Assembly (NCBI GenBank): GCA_002317355.1
Contig: DCJC01000010.1
Coordinates: forward strand, 1-39,989
Direction of reading: 5' to 3'
Length of the DNA stretch: 39,989 nt
Origin: Prevotellaceae bacterium UBA1710
Lineage (GTDB): Bacteria; Bacteroidota; Bacteroidia; Bacteroidales; Bacteroidaceae
Shown here: positions 23,659 to 32,132 of the stretch, one piece after another
How positions within the stretch are numbered: the stretch's first letter is position 1
How the letters are laid out: each line of letters begins with the position of its first letter
Program-made: the position numbers and the translations under genes
Notes under the pieces: model-generated
Database searches by the model: none
The model's input: the letters and a program-made list of their open reading frames with translations, nothing else
What the model was told of the DNA's origin: nothing

Positions 23659-25569
23659 TTATTCTGCAACCTTGATGACCTTGACTGCAAAAGTTTTCTT
23701 GTTGTTGGTAATTTTCTGATAGTAAGTACCACCATCCGTATAATCACCTGCGGCACAAAGATTCTCACAAGCAAAATCTTTATAATATGCGCTTGTAAAA
23801 TCAGAAGGGGCAGAAGCACCTGTAAGAATTACTGCAGTATTAAATGTTACAGCTGCAGGAGCAGGTGATGGAGTGGTCTCATATACATAAGCATAAACCG
23901 TTCCTGCAGCACCAGTAGTGAAGCTTGCTGCTGTACCAGCACCTACTGTAATGTTATTGCCGTCAGCACCAGGGATAGCTGTGATTGTAGCATCACTTGA
24001 AACCGCTGTGAGAACAATACCATTACGACCTGTAGTCGCATCACCCACAGTTGTTGCACCAATAGTAAGAGCATCATGGACTGTAGCTTCGCTGATAGGA
24101 GCGGCACCTGTATTCTGTGTTACGGTGTAAAGCTGTCCCTTTGTACCAAGGTCTTCCTTCAATGTAGCACCATCCTGTACCATCACATAGATAGTTTTAC
24201 CTGCAATGTATTCATCATTAGCTGTTGGCTGAACGCCTGGTGAATATGTAGTGATAGATGGAGTTGCGACAGTAGTTACAGTCTCCTGAATGCCATCCTC
24301 AGTCTCAACCGCTACAGCATCAAAAGTAATTGGATGAAGACCTACAGAACCTTCACCGAGCGCCTGGGTCTGTCCATTAGTGTTGTCTGAAATCTTGAAG
24401 AGATATGTATAGGCATAATTAGGCTTCCACTGGCAATACACAGCAGGAACAACAGCTGTAGCCCCTAATACCTCAATAGTCTCGCCTGTGCCATCGTCTG
24501 CAACAAGAGTATAGTTACAACGAAGAGTCAAAGAAGACGTTGTTGTTTCGTTTGGCAATACCTGCTCATAAGCATCTTTTTTGTCTGCCGTTGTATATGT
24601 CGCAGTTGTAGAAGATATTCCAAGATATTTACCACTAGGCTCTTTTGTCGTACTCATATCCTTTTGATATGAAGGAGCTTCTGTAAATGAAAGTAGTTTT
24701 CCTGAACCGGTAGATGCTGTTGGTGTGAAAGAGACATGCGCTTTATTCTTATCAGTTGTAGGTGTCTCATCATCTACAGTAGGAAAGAATACTTTATAGG
24801 TTCCCTCTGAGAAAATGGTGTTATCTGAAGAGAACAAGGTTACTTTATTGTCTGCAACCACGCTGGTTGCATCACTTGCATTATAGAACTCAAGATTGCG
24901 AACTGAATATCCTGGTATAGTCTCATAGAATGCCACACGTACCTTTGCTGCAAGTGCACGGAAAGAAAGCGTTACTTCTTCATTAAATTTTGCTCTAGGC
25001 ACAGTTACCAAATCAGATATATATACCTTGCCTAATTGCTCTTTAGTTCCAGTGATAGTATATGCACTTGGACTTGCATCAATAGCTGCAGTTTTTGGAG
25101 TCTCTACTGTAGGAGTTGCACCACCTCCACCTAATGAATATGCATAGAAATCATATTGCAAAGCACTATGATCCCAATATTTGATTTCCTGAGAAGAAGC
25201 CTCCGAAAGAGTATTCTTGGTTTGATTGACATATTCCCAGTCTGCAGTATTTGATTCTGTAGTACCAGCAGTTGCTGCACTCCAATTGACGTTGTAGTTA
25301 TCAAATACAACAGAAGCATTTGCATCAACCCATTTCGATGATGCTGTAGTCTTTGTCTTCCAACCCTCAACTACAAAGTTCTTGCCAAGCAGAGCTGCTG
25401 CATCAGCTCCCACATGCTCTTCTGCACGGGTTGGAGCTTTTGCACTCATTCTGAAAGAGATGCCGTCAGAGGCATTAAGCTCGTTCTCGTTGCTCACGAT
25501 TGTGTCGTCGTTGGTACATCCTGCTAAGGCGACGGCTGCGATAGCGGACAGATAGATTACCTTTTTCAT
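23659..25569 (-). CDS. Fimbrillin family lipoprotein (636 aa)
   Basis: From the ATG at 25569 the product starts MKKVIYLSAIAAVALAGC (lipid Cys18). The N-terminal half has the fimbrillin pattern: a conserved block with VVFDNYNVNW, TADWEYV and IKYWD, then the AAKVRVAFYETIPGY strand. The middle block, CQWKPNYAYTYLFKISDN followed by HPITFDAV and SITTYSPGV, is shared with the 970- and 531-residue proteins. The C-terminal 230 residues are a further beta-rich domain. Such proteins are exported as lipoproteins, trimmed, and polymerised into surface fimbriae by strand exchange. The gene has its own consensus promoter and ends the minus-strand series. Confidence 0.82.
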   Translation of the reverse strand: MKKVIYLSAIAAVALAGCTNDDTIVSNENELNASDGISFRMSAKAPTRAEEHVGADAAALLGKNFVVEGWKTKTTASSKWVDANASVVFDNYNVNWSAATAGTTESNTADWEYVNQTKNTLSEASSQEIKYWDHSALQYDFYAYSLGGGGATPTVETPKTAAIDASPSAYTITGTKEQLGKVYISDLVTVPRAKFNEEVTLSFRALAAKVRVAFYETIPGYSVRNLEFYNASDATSVVADNKVTLFSSDNTIFSEGTYKVFFPTVDDETPTTDKNKAHVSFTPTASTGSGKLLSFTEAPSYQKDMSTTKEPSGKYLGISSTTATYTTADKKDAYEQVLPNETTTSSLTLRCNYTLVADDGTGETIEVLGATAVVPAVYCQWKPNYAYTYLFKISDNTNGQTQALGEGSVGLHPITFDAVAVETEDGIQETVTTVATPSITTYSPGVQPTANDEYIAGKTIYVMVQDGATLKEDLGTKGQLYTVTQNTGAAPISEATVHDALTIGATTVGDATTGRNGIVLTAVSSDATITAIPGADGNNITVGAGTAASFTTGAAGTVYAYVYETTPSPAPAAVTFNTAVILTGASAPSDFTSAYYKDFACENLCAAGDYTDGGTYYQKITNNKKTFAVKVIKVAE

Positions 25570-25648
25570 ATTTTCTGTTTTTTTGAAATTTTCAAATATA
25601 ATATACGCCAATGTGCTTTTTATGGAATGGCGGGAATAAGTTTAGTTG

Positions 25649-25680
25649 CAAAAATAAGTTTTTTTTGCATCTTTCCCAAA
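25649..25680 (-). promoter_or_regulatory. Promoter of the 636-residue fimbrillin gene
   Basis: On the minus strand TTTG (25677-25680), 20-bp spacer, TATTTTTG (25649-25656). The leader to the ATG at 25569 is about 75 nt. Confidence 0.7.
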
Positions 25681-25804
25681 TTTTTTCGGACAAAAAATGC
25701 AGATAATAGCAAAATTTTAACACAAATGGGCTGAAAAACGGTAAAAATAAGGCTGTTTTTGTGCTAATTCTACGAATTGTAGGTATAAGCAAACACCACA
25801 AAAT

Positions 25805-25836
25805 ACTCCCCCGCCACAATGAAGTGACGAGGGAGT
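25805..25836 (-). terminator. Terminator behind the 470-residue lipoprotein gene
   Basis: ACTCCCCCGCCAC and GTGACGAGGGAGT pair (two wobble positions on the minus-strand RNA). It sits 39 bp beyond the stop codon. A second small hairpin CGGTTA-ATGGA-TAACCG is at 25848-25864. Confidence 0.65.
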
Positions 25837-25874
25837 GATTTAATTATCGGTTAATGGATAACCGAGAGAGTTGT

Positions 25875-27287
25875 TTATTGCTTATCAAGGAGTGTGAATA
25901 CCACGCCCTTATACTCGTAAGTTACCTTGAGTTTTGCATCCTTATAACCACCAGTGCCACAAGTAACCTCCCATACACCTGGCGTAGAAGTTGTTGCCAA
26001 TGATGCACCAGTTACAGTGTACTTTACAGGAGATGTATTACCAATGATATCGGTAGCATCATAAACACGAAGGTAAACTGTAGTTAAGGCAGAATTTTCA
26101 TTTTGCTCTGTTCCATCAGTCTCTGCATTGAAGATCTTAGCATTGAAATTAGTTACCTCAATAGAGGTCTGCGCATCACCAAGACCAATATTAGCTGTAC
26201 CCTTCTTAGCAGCTGTGACTGTAACTGTATTAGCTGTAGAAGAAACTGTGGTTGCAGACAATGTGGCACTGCCATCAGTAGGTGTTACTGTAAGAGTTGC
26301 ACCACTATTCTTAAGACCTGTGAATGTGACAACTGCAGTATTTTTGTCAGTTCCACCGAAATTAATAATTGGTTCATCAACTGATACACCGTAGCCAAGT
26401 TCACCAACCTCATATACGGTATTGCGGTTCAAAACTGTTGTTGATGATGGATTGTATGTATCTATACCAGCAGATGTTGCACATTCAATCTTAAGACCAG
26501 AGACTGTGCCTGGAGCAACTGCAATATAATATGTTCCTGCAGCGATAGTACCAGATGAAAGGGAAAGAGTAACCTCTTTTCCTTCAGTAGTAGCATAAAG
26601 GGTTGGTGATGTACCTGCATCTGAAACGCTATATGTACCAGCAATAGAACCAGTTGCAACAGACACCTTAATGCTATTGTAAGCCTTGTTTGTTGTCAAC
26701 TTAAGGAATGCACATACATTCTTGAAGTTAAGTTCATCAGCTCTAACAGTTTGACCTGTACCAGTACCATAGTTATAATCAGTCTGATCAAGATATGCTG
26801 TCATTATAGCAGCAGCAGGATCATAACTGTTGAGGGTAGCTGTCTGAGCATCAGGGATTACCAAACCAGTGATATTATTGTCTGAAATTGTGCAACCTGC
26901 ACCTACAGACTGAGGATATACAGCAGTGAACTTCGTTGCTCCATCAGCAACAGGGCTCTCGATGGTTGCCTTGCTCTTGTCGGTAGCAACAATCTGAGAG
27001 ATTGTACCAACCTTTTTAGGATCTGTTGAAGCACCATCATAGATAGTAACCTTATCACCTTCCTGCCACTCGATCTTGTAACCAGTGATACTTGCAGGGG
27101 CGCCATCAATAATCGGATCGATAGCAGTACGGGTCACGCCTGTACCCTCCTGAGTTATAGTGAAGGTCTTGATATGAGTGCCGGCAATCTGAACAGAGTT
27201 TACTGCTCCTTCATCATCATTGCTACAAGATGTAACTACCAGACCGAGGCTTAACAAGGCCATGAGTGAAATATATGTCTTTTTCAT
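25875..27287 (-). CDS. Fimbrillin-like lipoprotein (470 aa)
   Basis: This 470-residue protein begins with a lipoprotein signal (Cys21 in VVTSC). An N-terminal beta-domain has the pattern of fimbrillin-like proteins: RTAIDP, YKIEWQEGDKVTIYDG, FTAVYPQS, then FKNVCAFLKLTTN and GTYYIAVAPGTVSGLKI. A C-terminal Ig-like segment (INFGGTDKNTAVVTFTGLKN, TVTAAKKGTANIGL) follows. It is sandwiched between two clear fimbrillin genes in the same direction and is probably a minor or tip subunit of the same organelle, or an adhesin. A stable hairpin separates it from the upstream gene. Confidence 0.75.
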   Translation of the reverse strand: MKKTYISLMALLSLGLVVTSCSNDDEGAVNSVQIAGTHIKTFTITQEGTGVTRTAIDPIIDGAPASITGYKIEWQEGDKVTIYDGASTDPKKVGTISQIVATDKSKATIESPVADGATKFTAVYPQSVGAGCTISDNNITGLVIPDAQTATLNSYDPAAAIMTAYLDQTDYNYGTGTGQTVRADELNFKNVCAFLKLTTNKAYNSIKVSVATGSIAGTYSVSDAGTSPTLYATTEGKEVTLSLSSGTIAAGTYYIAVAPGTVSGLKIECATSAGIDTYNPSSTTVLNRNTVYEVGELGYGVSVDEPIINFGGTDKNTAVVTFTGLKNSGATLTVTPTDGSATLSATTVSSTANTVTVTAAKKGTANIGLGDAQTSIEVTNFNAKIFNAETDGTEQNENSALTTVYLRVYDATDIIGNTSPVKYTVTGASLATTSTPGVWEVTCGTGGYKDAKLKVTYEYKGVVFTLLDKQ

Positions 27288-27324
27288 AATGATTAATTAT
27301 TTAAAAGTGAGTGTTTTTTGTTTT

Positions 27325-27360
27325 CTGAGGTTCCCCATCGATAGGGGTGAGGAACCTCAG
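27325..27360. other. Stable intergenic hairpin without U-run
   Basis: CTGAGGTTCC (27325-27334) pairs with GGAACCTCAG (27351-27360); inside, CCCCATCGATAGGGG adds a second stem. No T-run follows on either strand, so it may set transcript processing or attenuation between two fimbrillin genes rather than termination. Confidence 0.65.
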
Positions 27361-27381
27361 TGTGTATAGAGAATTAAGAGA

Positions 27382-30294
27382 TTACCAAGCGATAGTGCCA
27401 GTATTTACAGTTTCAGTTGAATTAGCACCAGGAGTAGAAGTTACCTTCAAGACAGCCTTTGCAACGATAACATCGTTTACAACATACTTAACAGTGTATG
27501 TACCAGCCTGAGCACCATTTCTCTTGATCTGGATCTGCTTACCAGAACTGTCAACTGTGAATCCACCAACTTCAGTAGTTCCTTCAGCACTAGCACCCTT
27601 AACGATTGTTATAGTAGCAGTAGAATGATTTCCTTCAATAACACCATTGTGAGTGATTGTCATAGTAGCTGTACCATTCTTAGCAGTGATTGTACCTGGG
27701 TTGATTTCAGCTGAGTACTGGTGTACTGTGTTAGTTGCCTTGTAGCCGTTGTACTCGATTTCATACTTACCACCCTTGGTTGTTGTGAACTGACCGTTCT
27801 TACTTGCTTCTGATATGCCAGTAATAGTTGCGCCAGTAGGACCATTTACATGGATATTACCATCATCAGATATCTCATTCTCTGTTGTGAATGTAGATAC
27901 AATGTTTGCATCATTATACTTCATGTAAACATCAGCACCAGCAGTGATAGCATAGCCCTTGATTGTTACAGTGATAGTCTTACCTGCGATTGTGACATCC
28001 TTAGTAGCGGTAGCAGCACTTGGAACAACTGCGATAGTGTACTTACCATCGTTTCCAGAACCTGTGATTTCAGTTACAGTTACATCATCATTATTAGTGG
28101 TCAATGCACCGTTAATAGCCTTAGTGTCATACTTCAAGGTTGCTACAGTAGACTTAGAACCATCGATTGTAACTTTATAAGAAGTACCAGTTGTAACTGC
28201 TGAAATACCAGTACCTGTGATGTCGTACTTATTAGCTACATCAACGGTTGTGCTTGAGCTACCAGGATTGCCTTCTGCAATTGTGAGAGTGTAGATACCA
28301 GAGTGACCAGCCTGGAGACCAGAATCAGTGAACTTAACCTCGTATGTACCAGGAGTTGATGTAGATTCTGTTATCTGAAGGTCAGTAGCAGCGGCGTTAG
28401 TTGCAGGAGGAGTTACCTTGATATACTTCTCTGCTCCAATTACCTCAAGACCATTATCCTTAAGAGTGATAGTCTGGTTTGTGAGAGTTGCTTCATTGTT
28501 GATTGCAAGCTTAGGACCCCATGCATAGCTATTCTGGAAAGAACCAGAACCTTCAACCTTGATAACCTTGTATTCCTTAGTAGCACCATTATTGTACTCG
28601 AATACATAAGTAATAGGAGCCTTAGCAGTGAACTTGAGAGCCTTGATTTCCTTTGTAGAACCATCAGCCATAGGAATCTCGGTTACGAATGCCTGCTTCT
28701 CGTCGATGAGTGAAGAGATAGGCTCGAGGATGATACCATAAGCGCCTGCATTCTGGAGTGCGCGCTCTGTGATCTCCTGCTTGCCAAGAGCAAATGCACG
28801 GTAAACCTTAGCTTGTGTTGTAGATGTCAATTCAATTGGACTTGTTCCATTCATAACAGCTACGTAGATATCATCATTAACTCTGTACTCATTGTTCTCA
28901 GTTACGATAACACCGTTAGCATAAGTTGTGATAGATGGATTAGCAACAGTTGTGATAGTCTGCTGCTCGCCGATAACTGCGTCTGCTACAACAGCATCGA
29001 ATGTGATAGGATAGAGGCCTGCAGGATCCTGACCTGGAGTACCAGTATTACCGTTAGTGTTATCAGAGATCTTGAAGAGGTAAGTATAAGCGAAGTTAGG
29101 CTGCCACTGACAGAATGTAGCAGGAACAACAGCTGTAGCATGCTTAACATTGATAACCTCCTTAGAACCATCAGTAGAAGTCAACTTATAGTCAACCTTG
29201 AGCTTCATAGGCTTATCATTCTCTGTGTTAGGAAGAATAATGGTGTATTCCTTATTTTCCAAATCGTATGTAGCCTGATTTGACTGAGTACCAATAACCT
29301 CATCACCAACGTTTTTATCACCAAATTTCATTGATGACAAAGCATCACCACCTGTTACACTAACCTTTGGCTGGTTTGTGATTGAGTTATTCTGAGCATC
29401 CTTTGCATCTGCACCATAATAGTCAACATGCATTGTAGCAGGAGTACCACCAATCTCTGTGAAGCCGCCATCGATAGCGAAATTAGTAGTTGTGCTTGTC
29501 TCTGCTTCAGATTCATTGTCGGTGAAGTACATCTTGGTAATCTGAATCTGATAACCAGGAACTGTCTCATAGACTGCGAAACGAATCTTAGAAGCAGCAG
29601 CACGGAAAGTGAGCTTTACTACGTTTCCTACTTGGTTATTTTCACCTGTAATTGGAGATTCGTAACTCTTTGTAGAAATAGGAGCACGGTCAGCGAAGTA
29701 GATATCCTTAAGACTTGCATCATTATTAATGGTCATATCATATCCCTTACCGTATTCATTACCACATTCATCAGAACCAGTCTCGTTCTTCTTAACTGAA
29801 ATTTTACCGCTTTCAATATCAGCAGGAAGAGCAGAGAATGCGCTATAGACATAGTTCTTAGCAGAATAGTCCCAATACTTAATAGACTGATTACCGTCTT
29901 CAGTCTGGATATCAAGAGCTGGGGAAACTTTATCTGCATCATATGGTTTGATACCTACATACTCCCAGTTAGAAGAGTTGGATTCTGTAGTACCAGCTGA
30001 GTTTTTCTCATATTTAACTACATAGTTCTCGAAAACGAGATTACCTTCTGATGCCGCAGCACCACCATCCTCGTTTTTCTCGCCCCAGACAATAAATTGC
30101 TGATTGAGTTTTTCAGCAGCTTCCTGACCTGTTATATCAGCACGTGTTGTCTTGTCGCTACCAATAAAGAATGAGACGGCTCCATTACCTTCCTGAGGAC
30201 TTTCAGGACTATTACCTGTCCCGAAGAAATCATTATCTGAGCAACCCACTAATGCGAGAGCAGCTAATCCGACTAAATAAAAAGGTTTTTTCAT
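27382..30294 (-). CDS. Large fimbrillin family lipoprotein (970 aa)
   Basis: The 970-residue protein begins MKKPFYLVGLAALALVGC (lipid Cys18). Its first 480 residues parallel the 636-residue protein: LVFENYVVKY, SNWEYVG, IKYWDYS, ASKIRFAVYETVPGY, CQWQPNFAYTYLFKISDN, PITFDAVV and SITTYANGV. The remaining half is a run of beta-rich, Thr/Gly/Asn-rich segments with Ig-like character (TLTNQTITLKDNG, GTYEVKFTDSGLQAG, GTYTVKYVVND), ending in GTIAW. That extra length suggests a tip or stalk subunit. No consensus promoter was found in the 527-bp gap upstream, so it may be read from the DUF3575-DUF5119 promoter. Confidence 0.82.
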   Translation of the reverse strand: MKKPFYLVGLAALALVGCSDNDFFGTGNSPESPQEGNGAVSFFIGSDKTTRADITGQEAAEKLNQQFIVWGEKNEDGGAAASEGNLVFENYVVKYEKNSAGTTESNSSNWEYVGIKPYDADKVSPALDIQTEDGNQSIKYWDYSAKNYVYSAFSALPADIESGKISVKKNETGSDECGNEYGKGYDMTINNDASLKDIYFADRAPISTKSYESPITGENNQVGNVVKLTFRAAASKIRFAVYETVPGYQIQITKMYFTDNESEAETSTTTNFAIDGGFTEIGGTPATMHVDYYGADAKDAQNNSITNQPKVSVTGGDALSSMKFGDKNVGDEVIGTQSNQATYDLENKEYTIILPNTENDKPMKLKVDYKLTSTDGSKEVINVKHATAVVPATFCQWQPNFAYTYLFKISDNTNGNTGTPGQDPAGLYPITFDAVVADAVIGEQQTITTVANPSITTYANGVIVTENNEYRVNDDIYVAVMNGTSPIELTSTTQAKVYRAFALGKQEITERALQNAGAYGIILEPISSLIDEKQAFVTEIPMADGSTKEIKALKFTAKAPITYVFEYNNGATKEYKVIKVEGSGSFQNSYAWGPKLAINNEATLTNQTITLKDNGLEVIGAEKYIKVTPPATNAAATDLQITESTSTPGTYEVKFTDSGLQAGHSGIYTLTIAEGNPGSSSTTVDVANKYDITGTGISAVTTGTSYKVTIDGSKSTVATLKYDTKAINGALTTNNDDVTVTEITGSGNDGKYTIAVVPSAATATKDVTIAGKTITVTIKGYAITAGADVYMKYNDANIVSTFTTENEISDDGNIHVNGPTGATITGISEASKNGQFTTTKGGKYEIEYNGYKATNTVHQYSAEINPGTITAKNGTATMTITHNGVIEGNHSTATITIVKGASAEGTTEVGGFTVDSSGKQIQIKRNGAQAGTYTVKYVVNDVIVAKAVLKVTSTPGANSTETVNTGTIAW

Positions 30295-30821
30295 AATGAA
30301 AAAATGTTTTTTTGGTTTGTTATTAATGTTTGTTTTTTCCTTTAACCCTCTGGACCTGGACCCTCTAAATCTCCCTTAAAGGGAGACTTGGTTCGCGGCG
30401 GGGAGTCTCGAATCTTGGATTACCTTAAGATCCTTAAAAGGAGACTTGGTTCGCATTGAACTGTCCGTTACTTTTTTTACTGGACTTACTTGCCACTGGT
30501 ACTATCTTACAGATGTGAGGGTATAGATTAAGGAAATGTGTTTTTTTGACTGCTTTTTATTTCCAGTTTAATGCTGTTGTAGTTTAAATGGAATAAAAGT
30601 GTAAGTCAAGGGCTGAACGATGTCAGCGAAATGAGTGTAAGTTGTTTCTTTTCTTTCTTTGCCTTTTAATTTGGGTTTTAAGTGTTAATATTCTTATTTT
30701 TATTGTTTTTTGTTTTTTCTTATTAAGGACCTTAAAGACTTTAGAGGCTTTAAAGACTTTAGTGTATTGAATATTTTGTAACTCTCTCCCTCCCCCTTTA
30801 AGGGGGATAAGAGGGGGTCTT
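30295..30821. other. 527-bp gap without gene
   Basis: No coding frame is convincing. It holds a hairpin TCTCCCTT-A-AAGGGAGA (30370-30386), two copies of GGAGACTTGGTTCGC (30382 and 30441 regions), a direct repeat TTAAAGACTTTAG at 30732 and 30750, and a GC-rich palindrome next to the DUF5119 stop. No TAnnTTTG element is seen on the minus strand. Confidence 0.6.
30782..30820 (-). terminator. GC-rich palindrome behind the DUF5119 gene
   Basis: CCCCCTT-T-AAGGGGG (30792-30806) with outer partly paired arms lies two bases beyond the DUF5119 stop codon. It is of the REP-like C-rich/G-rich class and may terminate or stabilise the transcript. Confidence 0.5.
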
Positions 30822-32132
30822 TTACATCGGTATCTCGTAGGTCAGGGTGTCATAGTCTTTGACTACAGCGTCGAAGCCTGAGCCTGACTTTCGGGATGGG
30901 ATCTTGATCGTGTCAACATCGAGTTCTATGGTGATGATTCCGCCTTTGTAGCGCTTGTGCACCTGATCGGTGACATTGAATACGTAGGTGGAGTCGAGAC
31001 CGTTGTTGAAATACATATTCACATCCAGATAGTTGCTGACCTTATTGTCAGAAGCTGAAGCACGTGTTGCACGACTTGGATTCATGTTGCAGAGTCCGAA
31101 AGTGAAGAGTCGTCCGCCGATGATATCGACATCCTCTCCCTTCTTCGTGAGGTGTTGCTTCATTCTCTGGTTGTAGTTAACCGAGATTTCATCATTCGAG
31201 GTATAACCAGTATTGAGGTTTGTCGTGCGAGACATTCCTGAGAGGTTAGCCGAACCTTCTACTCCTGCGATACGCCCTCTGTTGTTGTGGAGGATGATCT
31301 GTGTGAGGTAGATGTAGGTACGAGGGTAGAGGGTCATCCTTGCGTTTTTGTAATACGTGTGGGTTGCCTCATCATATCCGTCGTAGTCAGCAAAATCCTG
31401 TGATACGAACATATCCTCGTAGTAGCCACCGAACAGGAACTCTGGCTGGTAGTATGCATACTGGTGCTTTGAATTATGACGAGCAGGCATCATTCCTGAG
31501 TTGGTGAAGCAGGTGACGAATTCCTTTGTGGTTGACTCGTCGAAGTGGAGGGACTGTACTCCGTCGAGTGTCTGTACCTCGTTCCATGCAAGTATGTCGT
31601 AGTATCCGAAGTTGTAGCGTGCCTTGAGCCTTCTTCCTTCAATCTGATGTTCGTTAGGTGAAGGATGCGGGCCGTTCTTGTCAGCACCTGTGTAGTAGCG
31701 ACGGATATTGAACACTTGCGGGTCGATGATGTTCCATGTTCCAAAGATCGCGTTGTCCTGGCTGTCCCAGCCGTAGTACCAATCATCACGCCAGTTGTAG
31801 GTTTCATCGTAGAACTCGTTGCCTTCCTCATCGATGACCAGTGAATAGTCCCAGAGGACATCAAGGTCGAGGTTTATCTCTGGCAGCATCAGTATGATGT
31901 CGGAGCCTTCATCTGGCAGATGGAGAGGTGGCTCGATGGTGCAGGAGAAGAAAGTGAATAGTGAAAAGTGAATAGTGAAAAGTATTGTTACCAGATGAGC
32001 TCCATTACTCTTTACTCTATCTACTTTACTCTTTACTCTATCTGCTTTACTCTTTATTCTATCTACTTTACTCTTTACTCTATCTACTTTACTCTTTACT
32101 CTATCTACTTTACTCTTTACTCTATCTATCAT
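30822..32132 (-). CDS. DUF5119 family lipoprotein with repeat-encoded leader
   Basis: This 436-residue protein has a beta-rich body (LDVLWDYSLVIDEEGNEFYD, WRDDWYYGWDSQDNAIFGTW, NEHQIEGRRLKARYNFGYYDI, MTLYPRTYIYLTQIILHN) that fits DUF5119, found beside fimbrial genes and thought to act like Mfa2/FimB-type anchors. The N terminus is odd: six heptapeptides DRVKSKV (some DRIKSKA) encoded by a 21-bp tandem repeat, then a hydrophobic core (LVTILFTIHFSLFTFF) encoded by 7-bp repeats, then the lipobox Cys64. The ATG at 32132 has a strong purine-rich AAAGGAGGT upstream and overlaps the end of DUF3575. No other in-frame start lies between the repeats and the lipobox. Confidence 0.78.
   Translation of the reverse strand: MIDRVKSKVDRVKSKVDRVKSKVDRIKSKADRVKSKVDRVKSNGAHLVTILFTIHFSLFTFFSCTIEPPLHLPDEGSDIILMLPEINLDLDVLWDYSLVIDEEGNEFYDETYNWRDDWYYGWDSQDNAIFGTWNIIDPQVFNIRRYYTGADKNGPHPSPNEHQIEGRRLKARYNFGYYDILAWNEVQTLDGVQSLHFDESTTKEFVTCFTNSGMMPARHNSKHQYAYYQPEFLFGGYYEDMFVSQDFADYDGYDEATHTYYKNARMTLYPRTYIYLTQIILHNNRGRIAGVEGSANLSGMSRTTNLNTGYTSNDEISVNYNQRMKQHLTKKGEDVDIIGGRLFTFGLCNMNPSRATRASASDNKVSNYLDVNMYFNNGLDSTYVFNVTDQVHKRYKGGIITIELDVDTIKIPSRKSGSGFDAVVKDYDTLTYEIPM
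31953..31982. repeat. 7-bp repeats encoding the signal-peptide core
   Basis: The units AGTGAAT, AGTGAAA, AGTGAAT, AGTGAAA lie in the gene for the DUF5119 lipoprotein and on the minus strand encode most of its hydrophobic export signal. Confidence 0.8.
32006..32131. repeat. Six 21-bp tandem repeats encoding a basic N-terminus
   Basis: Six near-perfect 21-bp units (each three 7-bp variants, TACTCTT TACTCTA TCTACTT) fill 32006-32131. On the minus strand each codes the heptapeptide DRVKSKV. Because 21 is a multiple of three, copy-number change keeps the frame. Confidence 0.88.
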
